A stretch of 38,455 nucleotides of DNA from NCBI GenBank assembly GCA_020848935.1, contig JADLHF010000101.1:1-38455 (forward strand), written 5' to 3'. The stretch's first letter is position 1; each line of letters starts with the position of its first letter. The DNA comes from Acetobacteraceae bacterium. GTDB lineage: Bacteria > Pseudomonadota > Alphaproteobacteria > Acetobacterales > Acetobacteraceae. A program made the translations under genes and the position numbers. Below are positions 7,732 to 15,145 of this stretch, one piece after another. The notes beneath the pieces were generated by a model that was given only the letters and a program-made list of their open reading frames with translations, made no database searches and was not told the origin of the DNA.

Positions 7732-8324
7732 GAAGGGGCGAGGTCGGTGTCGGCCAGCATGCGGTAGATCGCGGCGTAGCTGTGCGGGTCGTTGGCGATC
7801 CAGCGGGCGCGGAATTCCCGAAAGTGCTCGGCGTTGTGGCGCACCTCGGGCGGGTAGGAGTTGGCGAAGCTTTCCTCCACCACCGCGGCCATGCCGGATT
7901 TCTCCGTGGAGTCGGCCCGCGCCAGGGTGGCCGCGCGACGTTCGGCGGAAACGCCGGTGGCCGGGCCCATGGCGATCAGCGCCGCCGTGCGCGCGGGGTG
8001 GCGCAGCGCGAAGGTCATGGCGATGCCGCCGCCCACCGCGCAGCCGGCGATGGCCACGGGGCCGGCGATGCCGGCCGCATCCAGCAGGGCGGCGATGTCG
8101 TCGGCCATCAGGGCCATCGTTGGCGTGGCGGCGAGTTTTTCCGACTGGCCGGCCCCGCGCGTGTCGTAGCGCAGCACGCGACGATTGGCCGACAGCGCCG
8201 GCAGCACGTGATCCCAGCTATCCAGCGTGCCGCCCATTTCGTGCACCAGCACCAGCGTGGACGGGCCGGCGCCGGTGACCTCGTAGCGCAGTGCCGTGCC
8301 GTTCACCTCGATCCATTGCTTCAT
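7530..8324 (-). CDS. Alpha/beta fold protein, PcaD-like, without a serine nucleophile
   Basis: A 264-residue protein resembling 3-oxoadipate enol-lactonase (PcaD) and related alpha/beta hydrolases: LVHEMGGTLDSWD oxyanion region, RYDTRGAGQSEK, acid D214 in AGIHDKLRPP and H241 in DSGHFMAV. The nucleophile elbow reads AGCAVGGG, so the third position of GxSxG is alanine (A96), with a cysteine one residue earlier (C95). It may use a different mechanism, as some alpha/beta enzymes do, or be non-hydrolytic. The ATG at 8324 lies one base after the CoA-transferase B stop, so the three genes are one operon. Its 3' end overlaps the DUF1194 frame on the other strand by 202 bases. Confidence 0.85.
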   Translation of the reverse strand: MKQWIEVNGTALRYEVTGAGPSTLVLVHEMGGTLDSWDHVLPALSANRRVLRYDTRGAGQSEKLAATPTMALMADDIAALLDAAGIAGPVAIAGCAVGGGIAMTFALRHPARTAALIAMGPATGVSAERRAATLARADSTEKSGMAAVVEESFANSYPPEVRHNAEHFREFRARWIANDPHSYAAIYRMLADTDLAPSYGRIACPTLLLAGIHDKLRPPALVAPIAQAIPGARFQALDSGHFMAVQTPALVADAINGFLATLNL

Positions 8325-8325
8325 G

Positions 8326-9012
8326 TCAGATTTCCGGCAGGGCGATGGCAGGGGCGGCGAGGTCGCTGCAATCGGGGGCGAATGCCAGCTTCGCGCCGGT
8401 GCGCGCCTGCAACGCATCGCGGGAGATGCCCGGCAGGATCTGGTGCACCAGGAAACCCTCGGGCTCGACCGAGATCACGGCGATGTCGGTATAGATGCGC
8501 TTGACGCAGTGCACCGCGGTCAGCGGCAGGGTGCAGCGTTCCAGCAGGCGCGGCGCGCCCTTGCGGGTATTGTGCTCCATCAGCACCCACACCGCCTGCG
8601 CGCTCGCGGCGAGGTCCATGGCGCCGCCGACCAGCGGACCCTTGTCCGGGATGCGGTTGTCCCAGTTGGCGAGGTCGCCGTTGGCCGCCACCTCGAAGGC
8701 GCCGAGGATGGTGACGTCGATGTGCCCGCCGCGGATCATGGCGAAGCTGGCGGCCGAATCGATGATGGTGGAGCCGGCGCGCAGGGTGACGCGGCGGCTG
8801 CCGGCATCCACCAGGTCGGGGTCGGCGGCATTGGCCGAGGCGAGCGGGCCGACGCCGATGATGCCGTTCTCCGACTGTATCACCACGTCGAAATCATGCG
8901 CCACGTAGTCGGACACGTTGACCGGCATGCCGAGGCCGAGATTGACCACCATGCCGTCGGCGATGTCCTGGGCGGCGCGCCACGCCATCTGCAGGCGGTT
9001 GAGCGGCTTCAT
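8326..9012 (-). CDS. CoA transferase, beta subunit (PcaJ/ScoB/AtoA-like)
   Basis: A 228-residue subunit B of a class I 3-oxoacid CoA transferase. The catalytic glutamate that forms the CoA thioester is E48 in the SENGIIGVG motif. The GLGMPVNVSDYV N-terminal strand and GGHIDVTILGAFEV block are family features. Together with subunit A it would transfer CoA between succinyl-CoA or acetyl-CoA and a 3-oxo acid such as 3-oxoadipate or acetoacetate in the cytoplasm. Its ATG overlaps the stop of subunit A by four bases. The PcaD-like gene next to it hints at a beta-ketoadipate-like route, but the other pca genes are absent. Confidence 0.92.
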   Translation of the reverse strand: MKPLNRLQMAWRAAQDIADGMVVNLGLGMPVNVSDYVAHDFDVVIQSENGIIGVGPLASANAADPDLVDAGSRRVTLRAGSTIIDSAASFAMIRGGHIDVTILGAFEVAANGDLANWDNRIPDKGPLVGGAMDLAASAQAVWVLMEHNTRKGAPRLLERCTLPLTAVHCVKRIYTDIAVISVEPEGFLVHQILPGISRDALQARTGAKLAFAPDCSDLAAPAIALPEI

Positions 9013-9689
9013 GCCCGCACGTCCGCAACGAAGATGCGATCGACAAAGACGCCGGACAATTGCACCTGCGCCGAGGGGATCGGGGTGTCGCTGAATCCGC
9101 GTACCTCGGCCACCGCCAGCTTCGCGGCCGTGGCCATGGCGGGGCCGAAATTCTGCTGCGCGTGGCGAAAGGTGAGGTTGCCCCAGCGATCCGCCGTATC
9201 GGCACGGATCAGCGCGACATCGCCCGCGATGGCCTGTTCCAGTACGTAGTCGCGCGCGCCGAAGCGGCGGGTCTCCTTGCCGGCGGCAAGGTCGGTGCCG
9301 AACCCTGTGGGGGTGAAATAGGCCGGGATCCCCGCCCCGGCGGCGCGGATGCTTTCCACGAAGGTGCCCTGCGGCAGGACTTCCAGTTCGATTTTTCCAT
9401 CCTTGTAAAGCTGCTCGAACGCCGACAGCCCGCTCTTGTCGTGGCCGCGGGCGGCGGAGCAGATCACCTTGCGGACCATGCCGGCCTCGATCAGTTCGTG
9501 GGTGTTGGCCAGGCGGTGGGTGGCGGAGTTCACCACCAGGGTCAGGTTGCGCGGGCCGAGGTCGCGCAAGGCGGCGACCAGCTGGTTGGCAAACCCGGAG
9601 CCGGCGAAGCCAGACAGCATGATGGTCGCACCATCCGATATTCCAGCCACGGCTTCGTCGGCCGTCGCCCTGCGCTTTTCGATCGCCAC
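9009..9689 (-). CDS. CoA transferase, alpha subunit (PcaI/ScoA/AtoD-like)
   Basis: A 226-residue subunit A, first gene of the operon. The glycine-rich CoA-binding loop is GATIMLSGFAGSGFANQLV (about 20-38), followed by the LEVLPQGTFVESIRAAGAGI and GTDLAAGKE blocks typical of 3-oxoacid CoA transferases. The start is a GTG at 9689 preceded by AAGGGGGAA with a short spacer. It is divergent from the glutathione-transferase-like gene, with 82 bases between the starts that must hold promoters in both directions. Pairing with a catalytic B subunit and a PcaD-like protein suggests catabolism of an aromatic or keto acid; the exact acid is not determinable. Confidence 0.92.
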   Translation of the reverse strand: MAIEKRRATADEAVAGISDGATIMLSGFAGSGFANQLVAALRDLGPRNLTLVVNSATHRLANTHELIEAGMVRKVICSAARGHDKSGLSAFEQLYKDGKIELEVLPQGTFVESIRAAGAGIPAYFTPTGFGTDLAAGKETRRFGARDYVLEQAIAGDVALIRADTADRWGNLTFRHAQQNFGPAMATAAKLAVAEVRGFSDTPIPSAQVQLSGVFVDRIFVADVRA

Positions 9690-9771
9690 GCGCGTTCCCC
9701 CTTGTCGCTCGGTCGGACTCTAGGCGACACGGTGGAGCGATGCCAACATGCGGGGATCGGGAGGATACCGC

Positions 9772-10401
9772 ATGAGCGACACTGGCCGGATGGTTCTGCA
9801 CTGGTCGCCGCGCTCGCCCTATGTGCGCAAGGTGGTCGTCGCCGCGCATGAGCTGGGGTTGCAGGACCGCATTTCGCTGGTGCGCACGATGGTGGGCGGG
9901 ACCACGCCGCATCCGGCGCTGATGCGGGAGAATCCGTTGGGCAAGATTCCAACGCTGGTGCTGGCGGACGGGACGATCATCTACGACTCGCCGGTGGTTT
10001 GCGAATATCTCGACCGGCTGGCCGGCGGATCGCTGTTCCCCACCGACTGGGCGGCGCGGCTGGTGGCGCTGCGCTGGCAGGCGCTGGGCAGCGGCATGCT
10101 GGACATCGCGCTGCTGCGGCTGGGCGAGCGCGGGCGGGCGGAGGCGATCCGCTCGGCCCCGCACGAGGCGCTGTGGCATGGCAAGATCGTGTGCTGCCTG
10201 GATGCGCTGGAAGCCGAGGCGGCGACGTTGGCCGCGACGCCATTCAACATCGGCCATATCGCCATCGGGGTGGCGCTCGGCTATCTCGATTTCCGTTTTG
10301 CAGCCGAGGCATGGCAGCAGGGCCGGCCACAACTCGCCGCCTGGCAGGCAACATTCAATGCGCGGCCGTCGGTGGCCGCCAACATGCCGCAGGAGGGCTG
10401 A
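9772..10401 (+). CDS. Glutathione S-transferase family protein
   Basis: A 209-residue protein with the N-terminal thioredoxin-fold GST domain: HWSPRSPYVRKV at residues 10-21, offering serine as the likely catalytic residue, NPLGKIPTLVL with the cis-proline, and the glutathione gamma-glutamyl contact DS in IIYDSPVVCEYLD. The helical C-terminal domain covers roughly residues 90-205. The ATG at 9772 has GGGAGG seven bases upstream, so the upstream in-frame ATG at 9748 is unlikely. A metallo-beta-lactamase-fold gene follows three bases after the stop. Such GSTs often act in stress defence or in degradation steps such as isomerisation. Confidence 0.9.
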   Translation: MSDTGRMVLHWSPRSPYVRKVVVAAHELGLQDRISLVRTMVGGTTPHPALMRENPLGKIPTLVLADGTIIYDSPVVCEYLDRLAGGSLFPTDWAARLVALRWQALGSGMLDIALLRLGERGRAEAIRSAPHEALWHGKIVCCLDALEAEAATLAATPFNIGHIAIGVALGYLDFRFAAEAWQQGRPQLAAWQATFNARPSVAANMPQEG

Positions 10402-10404
10402 GCC

Positions 10405-11295
10405 GTGCTGCAATCACGCATGATCGGCGACGCGAGGGTCACCCGCGTGCTGGAATACACTGGCCCCACCCATGCGCCGGAGTTCCTGTTCCCCGAAGTC
10501 CCCAAGGTGGAGCGCGACGCCGGCATCGCCGCCCAACTGGGCTGGCTGGCACCGCACCACTACGTGCCGGCGATGGACCGCTTCGTGGTGACCATCCAGG
10601 CCTGGCTGGTGCATGCCGGCGGCAACGTCATCCTGATCGATACCGGCGTGGGCAACTTCAAGACCCGTGCGGCGCCGCGGATGAACAACCTCAATACCCT
10701 GTTCCTGCCGTGGCTGGAGGCGGCCGGGGCGGGGCCGGAGCAGGTGACCCATGTGGTGCACACCCACCTGCACACCGACCATGTCGGCAACAATACCGTG
10801 CTGCAGGACGGGCGCTGGGTGCCGACCTTTCCCAATGCGCGCTACCTGATGCCGAAGCCGGAATTCGACCACTGGAAGGCGGATTTCGACCGTGGCGAGG
10901 TGGTCCAGGCCGGGTCGTTCGCCGATTCCGTGATGCCGGTGGTGGAGGCCGGGCTGGTCGATTTCTATGACGGTGGCAAGGAACTCGCCGGATGCCTGAT
11001 GCCCGAGCCGGTGTTCGGCCATGCGCCGGGCATGTTCTCGCTGCGGCTGCGGTCCAAGGGCGAGGAGGGGATGTTCTCCACCGACACGATGCACTCGCCA
11101 ATCCAGGTGGCCAATCCGCACTGGAACGACCGCTACGTGCTGGATGCCGGCATGGCGCGCGAGGCGCGGGCGCGAACGCTGAAGAACGCCTGCGAGCGCG
11201 GGGCGCTGATCATGCCGTTCCATTTCGGCACGCCGCATTGCGGCTTCGTGCGGCGCCAGGGCGAGGGGTATGCGTTCGAGGCGGCTGGCTGGTAG
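10405..11295 (+). CDS. MBL-fold metallohydrolase
   Basis: A 296-residue metallo-beta-lactamase-fold enzyme. The zinc motif HxHxDH is H121-L-H123-T-D125-H126 within HTHLHTDHVGNN; further ligand candidates are the His in VFGHAPGMFS, the Asp in FSTDTMHSP and the His in MPFHFGTPH. It lacks a signal peptide. The start is a GTG at 10405 with AGGAGG eight bases upstream, inside the end of the GST gene. Family members of this shape include quorum-quenching lactonases, thioesterase-like hydrolases and other esterases. Pairing with a GST suggests detoxification or catabolism, but the substrate is unknown. Confidence 0.9.
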   Translation: MLQSRMIGDARVTRVLEYTGPTHAPEFLFPEVPKVERDAGIAAQLGWLAPHHYVPAMDRFVVTIQAWLVHAGGNVILIDTGVGNFKTRAAPRMNNLNTLFLPWLEAAGAGPEQVTHVVHTHLHTDHVGNNTVLQDGRWVPTFPNARYLMPKPEFDHWKADFDRGEVVQAGSFADSVMPVVEAGLVDFYDGGKELAGCLMPEPVFGHAPGMFSLRLRSKGEEGMFSTDTMHSPIQVANPHWNDRYVLDAGMAREARARTLKNACERGALIMPFHFGTPHCGFVRRQGEGYAFEAAGW

Positions 11296-11307
11296 GGGGA
11301 AGTGTAA

Positions 11308-11435
11308 GGGAAGGTCTTCTTTTTCTGAAGAAAAAGAAGCAAAAAGACTTTATTCATTGGAGTGTGAAGCCAGCGCCAAAGACAAATGAATAAAAGTTTT
11401 TTGGTTCTTTTTTTCAAAAAAGAACATTCTTCCTG
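11308..11435. repeat. Paired A/T-rich hairpin repeat, locus 3 (convergent gene ends)
   Basis: Left unit: GGGAAGGT, hairpin 11316-11339 (stem CTTCTTTTTC/GAAAAAGAAG, loop TGAA), tail GCAAAAAGACTTTATTCATT. Right unit, inverted: ATGAATAAAAGTTTTTTG, hairpin 11404-11425 (GTTCTTTTTT/AAAAAAGAAC), then ATTCTTCC. The two tails are complementary across a spacer of about 25 bases, and GGAAG can pair with CTTCC outside both hairpins. The locus separates the MBL-fold gene (ends 11295) and the ATPase F gene of system B (ends 11453), so it is placed as a shared bidirectional terminator. Confidence 0.9.
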
Positions 11436-11452
11436 CCTTGCTGGCGTCTGCC

Positions 11453-12247
11453 CTAACCCCGGATCGGCACCGCATCCAGCAGGTCCAGCTCGCCGCCGCT
11501 GGAATCGAGGCCCTTGTTCGAGCGCAGCAGTTGCCGGGTATAGGGGTTGTTCACATCGCCGGCGGCCAGGGCATCGGCGGTGGTGGTTTCCACGATCTCG
11601 CCGCCGTTCATCACCGCGATGCGGTCGCACAGATGGGCGATCACGGCGAGGTCGTGGCTGACCATCAGCATGGTCAGGCCGTGCTCGCGCCGCAGCCGGC
11701 TGAGCAGGTTGAGGATTTCCGCCTGCACCGACACGTCCAGCGCCGAGGTCGGCTCGTCCAGCAGCAGGATGCGGGGCTCCAGGATCAGCGCGCGGGCTAT
11801 CGCGACGCGCTGGCGCTGGCCGCCGGAGAGCTGGTGCGGATAGCGGAAGCGGTGGGTGGGGCCCAAGCCCACCTCGTCCAGCGCCGCGGCCACGCGACGG
11901 TCGGCGTTGCCCAGCTTGTGGATTGCCACCGGCATCGACAGCGTCTGGTCCACCGTCTGGTTCGGGTGCAGGGAGCCGTAGGGGTCCTGGAAGACCATCT
12001 GCACCATCTTGCGTTGCGCGGTGGTGCGGCGGCGCGTCATGGTCTGGCCGTCCAGCACAACCTTTCCCTCGGCATGGGCGATCAGGCCGGCGACGGCGCG
12101 CAGCACGGTCGATTTGCCGGAGCCGGATTCGCCGACCAGCCCGAAGGCGTCGCCCTGGGCCACCGACAGCGACACGTCGCGGGCGGCATCGAAGCGCCTG
12201 GCGCCGCGGCCGTAGCTGACCGTCACCTGTTCCAGCACGATGCTCAC
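11453..12247 (-). CDS. Opp/Dpp-type ABC transporter ATPase F, system B (short form)
   Basis: A 264-residue ATPase, last gene of operon B. It has Walker A GESGSGKS (39-46), the VFQDPYGSLHPNQTV block, signature LSGGQRQR, Walker B LLLDEPTSALD and H-loop VSHDLAVI. As in the ATPase F of system A, the C-terminal cysteine cluster found in canonical members is missing; the protein ends soon after NPYTRQLLRS. The start is a GTG that overlaps the preceding TGA (GTGA, 12244-12247). The open frame continues upstream, but that part is antisense or out-of-frame sequence of the other genes. Confidence 0.93.
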   Translation of the reverse strand: MSIVLEQVTVSYGRGARRFDAARDVSLSVAQGDAFGLVGESGSGKSTVLRAVAGLIAHAEGKVVLDGQTMTRRRTTAQRKMVQMVFQDPYGSLHPNQTVDQTLSMPVAIHKLGNADRRVAAALDEVGLGPTHRFRYPHQLSGGQRQRVAIARALILEPRILLLDEPTSALDVSVQAEILNLLSRLRREHGLTMLMVSHDLAVIAHLCDRIAVMNGGEIVETTTADALAAGDVNNPYTRQLLRSNKGLDSSGGELDLLDAVPIRG

Positions 12248-13110
12248 GCGCGGGTTTCCATCGGTGCGGCGATGTCGTCCAGCCAGGCGGGGTCGCGCTG
12301 CAACTGCGGCAGTTCCGCGCGCCGCTGGCCGAGTTCCGGCAGGGCGGCGAGCAGGCCGCGGGTATAGGGATGCTGCGCCTCGGCCAGGCGGCCGGAATCG
12401 CAGACTTCCATGATCTGGCCGGCGTACATCACCAGCACCCGGTCGCAGAACGCGGAGACGAGGTGCAGGTTGTGGCTGATCAGGATCAGCCCCATGCCGC
12501 GCTCGCGCACCAGCTGGTCCATGATCGACAGCACCTGGCTCTGCACGGTGACATCCAGGGCCGAGGTCGGCTCGTCGGCAATCAGCAGCTCGGGCCCGGC
12601 GATCAGCATCATGGCGATCATGATGCGCTGGCCCATGCCGCCGGAGACCTGGTGCGGGTACATGCCGTAGACCCGCTCGGGATCGCGGATATGGACCGCC
12701 TCCAGCATCTCCAGCGCCGCGGCCCGGGCCGCGGCCTTGCTGCTGGCCATGTGGGTGCGGTGGGTCTCGGCGATCTGGCGCCCGACCGTCATCACCGGGT
12801 CGAGCGAATATTTCGGGTCCTGCAGCACCATGGCGATGCGCCGGCCGCGCAGCTTGCGCATGCCGCGTTCGGACAGGCTGCGCAGGTCGGTGTCGCCCAG
12901 GCTGAGCTCGTCGGATTCGATCCGTCCGGGGTGCTGGATCAGCCGCATGATGGCCCGCCCGGTGGTGGACTTGCCCGAGCCGGATTCGCCGACGATGCCC
13001 AGCCGCTCGCGCCCCAGGCTGAACGACACGCCGCGCACGGCGCGGAAATCGCCGTCGTCGCCGGGATAGGTCACCGACAGGTTGCGCACGCGCAGCAGGG
13101 TGTCGCTCAT
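12244..13110 (-). CDS. Opp/Dpp-type ABC transporter ATPase D, system B (short form)
   Basis: A 288-residue ATPase with Walker A GESGSGKS (41-48), Q-loop LQDPKYSLDP, signature VSGGMGQR, Walker B LLIADEPTSALD and H-loop ISHNLHLV (asparagine where Asp is usual after the His). It matches the system A protein block by block, including the ending DPAWLD, and likewise lacks the four-cysteine tail. The ATG at 13110 overlaps the permease C stop by four bases. Together with the F subunit it energises import of the substrate bound by the SBP at 15146-16747. Confidence 0.94.
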   Translation of the reverse strand: MSDTLLRVRNLSVTYPGDDGDFRAVRGVSFSLGRERLGIVGESGSGKSTTGRAIMRLIQHPGRIESDELSLGDTDLRSLSERGMRKLRGRRIAMVLQDPKYSLDPVMTVGRQIAETHRTHMASSKAAARAAALEMLEAVHIRDPERVYGMYPHQVSGGMGQRIMIAMMLIAGPELLIADEPTSALDVTVQSQVLSIMDQLVRERGMGLILISHNLHLVSAFCDRVLVMYAGQIMEVCDSGRLAEAQHPYTRGLLAALPELGQRRAELPQLQRDPAWLDDIAAPMETRA

Positions 13111-14033
13111 CCCCGCCCGCCCGCGACATCGCGCAGCCCGTCGCCGAGCAGGTTGAAGCCCAGCGAGGTGACGAAGATCGCCAGGCCCGGGATGGTGGCC
13201 ACCCACCACTGGTCCAGCAGCACATTGCGCCCGGTCGAGACCATCGCCCCCCATTCCGCCGCGGGCGGCTGCGCGCCGAGGCCGAGGAAGCCGAGGCCGG
13301 CCGCGGTCAGGATGATGCCGGCCATGTCGAGCGTCAGGCGGATGATCACGCTGGACAGGCAGAGCGGCACGATCTGGGTGGCGATGATGCGCAGGTGCGA
13401 GGCCCCCTGCATCTCGGCGGCCTGGATGAACTCGGCCTGGCGCCGCGTCAGCGTCTCGGCGCGCGCGAGGCGGGCATAGGGCGGCCAGGCGGTCAGCGAG
13501 ATGGCGATCACCGCATTCTCGATCCCCGGTCCCAGGGCGGCGGCGAAGGCCAGCGCCAGCACCAGGCGGGGGAAGGCGAGGAAGATGTCGGTCAGCCGCA
13601 TCAGCACGGTGTCGATCCAGCCGGCGAAATACCCGGCGGGCAGGCCGATCAGAAGTCCGACCGGCACCACGATCAGGCTGACCAGCGTCACGATGGTCAG
13701 CGTCACCCGCGAGCCGAACACCACGCGGGCGTAGATGTCGCGGCCCAGCTCGTCGGTGCCGAACAGATGCGCCCAGGACGACGGCTGCAGCCGGTCCTCC
13801 AGCACCTGGTGCACGGCGGCATCGGCCGAGGCCAGCAGCGGCGCGAACAAGGCCATCAGCACCAGGGCAACCACGATCGCCAGCCCGACCAGCGCCAGCG
13901 GATTGCGCCGGAAGGCGAGCCAGCCACGAAACCAGCGGCCCAGCCGCGCCTGGCCCCGGCTGGCCGGCGCGGGTTCCAGCAGCCAGGCGCGCAGGGTGTC
14001 GGGCGCCGGGGCGATGGACGGGCGCGCACTCAC
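13107..14033 (-). CDS. Opp/Dpp-type ABC transporter permease C, system B
   Basis: A 308-residue inner-membrane permease. A long cytoplasmic N-terminus leads to FRRNPLALVGLAIVVALV; then come HLFGTDELGRDIYARVVFGS, the EAA loop near EFIQAAEMQGASHLRIIATQ, and LGFLGLGAQPPAAEWGAM, shared almost exactly with the system A protein. The C-terminus [15 protein letters not shown] departs from the usual DVLDPR ending. The start is a GTG at 14033, ten bases after the permease B stop, with a weak GGTGAG upstream. It is the second transmembrane subunit of importer B. Confidence 0.93.
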   Translation of the reverse strand: MSARPSIAPAPDTLRAWLLEPAPASRGQARLGRWFRGWLAFRRNPLALVGLAIVVALVLMALFAPLLASADAAVHQVLEDRLQPSSWAHLFGTDELGRDIYARVVFGSRVTLTIVTLVSLIVVPVGLLIGLPAGYFAGWIDTVLMRLTDIFLAFPRLVLALAFAAALGPGIENAVIAISLTAWPPYARLARAETLTRRQAEFIQAAEMQGASHLRIIATQIVPLCLSSVIIRLTLDMAGIILTAAGLGFLGLGAQPPAAEWGAMVSTGRNVLLDQWWVATIPGLAIFVTSLGFNLLGDGLRDVAGGRG

Positions 14034-14043
14034 CGGCGCACGC

Positions 14044-15117
14044 TCACCAACGGTCCCGCGCGCGCGGATCGACCAGCGGATAGACCAGGTCGGACAGCAT
14101 GTTCAGCCCGATATAGACCACGCCCACCAGGATGGTGCCGCCGAGCACGGCATTGAGGTCGGCATTGAACAGCGAGTTCTTCATGTACAGCCCCAACCCC
14201 GGCCAGGCGAATACGGTTTCGGTCAGCACCGCGCCCTCCAGCAGGCTGCCGAAGGTCAGCGCGATGACGGTGACCAGCTGCACCCAGACATTGCCCAGCG
14301 CGTGCACCCACACCACCCGCCACGGCGACAGGCCCTTGGCCAGGGTGGCCAGCACGTATTCCTGGTTCAACTGGGCCAGCATGAAGCTGCGGGTCATGCG
14401 CGCGACATAGGCCAGGCTGAGATAGCCGAGCAGCGAGGCCGGCAGCACCAGGTGCCAGAACGCGTTCCAGAACACCTCCACCTCGCCGGCGATCAGGCTG
14501 TCCACCGTGATGAGGCCGGTGATGGTCGGCACGATGTCGTCGTACGACACGTCCAGCCGGCCCGGCCCCTCCACCCAGCCCAGCTTGGCGTAGAACAGCA
14601 GCAGCCCGACCAGGCCGAGCCAGAACACGGGCATGGAATAGCCGAGCAGGGAGACGAAGCGGATCACCTGGTCCTGCCAGCGATCGCGATGGGTGGCGGC
14701 AAACACGCCCAGCGGCACACCCACCACCACGCCGATGATCAGCGCCAGCACCGACAGCTCCAGCGTGGCCGGGAACACGTGCAACAAATCGTCCAGCACG
14801 GGGTGCGAGGTGATCACCGAGGTGCCGAACTCGCCGTGCAGCACCTTCATCAGGTAGCGCCAGTATTGCACGGGGATCGGCAGGTCGAGGCCGATCTCGG
14901 CGCGCACCTGGGCGTAGGTCTCGGCCGAGGCCTTGTCGCCGACGATCGCCAGCACCGGGTCGATCGGCATGACGCGGCCGATCACGAAGGTGACGCAAGT
15001 CAGGCCGAGAAAGGTCAGCAGCACGGAGAACACCACCCCGGCCACGCGTCGTACGGGCCCGGCGAACCGCCGGACCCGCCCACGCGCCGCCGGGGTTGCT
15101 GTCGTGGCAGCGCTCAC
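14044..15117 (-). CDS. Opp/Dpp-type ABC transporter permease B, system B
   Basis: A 357-residue inner-membrane permease, longer than canonical DppB (about 315). It shares with system A the motif MPIDPV after helix 1, FPATLEL, LLGYSMPVFWLGLVGLLLFY, the inserted GPGRLDV...TGLITVDSLIAGE segment, and an EAA loop around EYVLATLAKGLSPWRVVWVH. A proline- and arginine-rich cytoplasmic N-terminus precedes helix 1. The start is a GTG at 15117 with GCGGAG eight bases upstream, 28 bases after the SBP stop. High similarity and identical gene order indicate that A and B came from one ancestral operon. Confidence 0.93.
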   Translation of the reverse strand: MSAATTATPAARGRVRRFAGPVRRVAGVVFSVLLTFLGLTCVTFVIGRVMPIDPVLAIVGDKASAETYAQVRAEIGLDLPIPVQYWRYLMKVLHGEFGTSVITSHPVLDDLLHVFPATLELSVLALIIGVVVGVPLGVFAATHRDRWQDQVIRFVSLLGYSMPVFWLGLVGLLLFYAKLGWVEGPGRLDVSYDDIVPTITGLITVDSLIAGEVEVFWNAFWHLVLPASLLGYLSLAYVARMTRSFMLAQLNQEYVLATLAKGLSPWRVVWVHALGNVWVQLVTVIALTFGSLLEGAVLTETVFAWPGLGLYMKNSLFNADLNAVLGGTILVGVVYIGLNMLSDLVYPLVDPRARDRW

Positions 15118-15145
15118 GACAGCCGCTCCGCCCCGGCGTTTCGGC

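Noticed and set aside
8326-10413. A 695-codon minus-strand frame covering the CoA transferase and GST regions
   Set aside because: Only the last 228 codons are CoA transferase B. The rest is antisense to the GST gene and out of frame with CoA transferase A.
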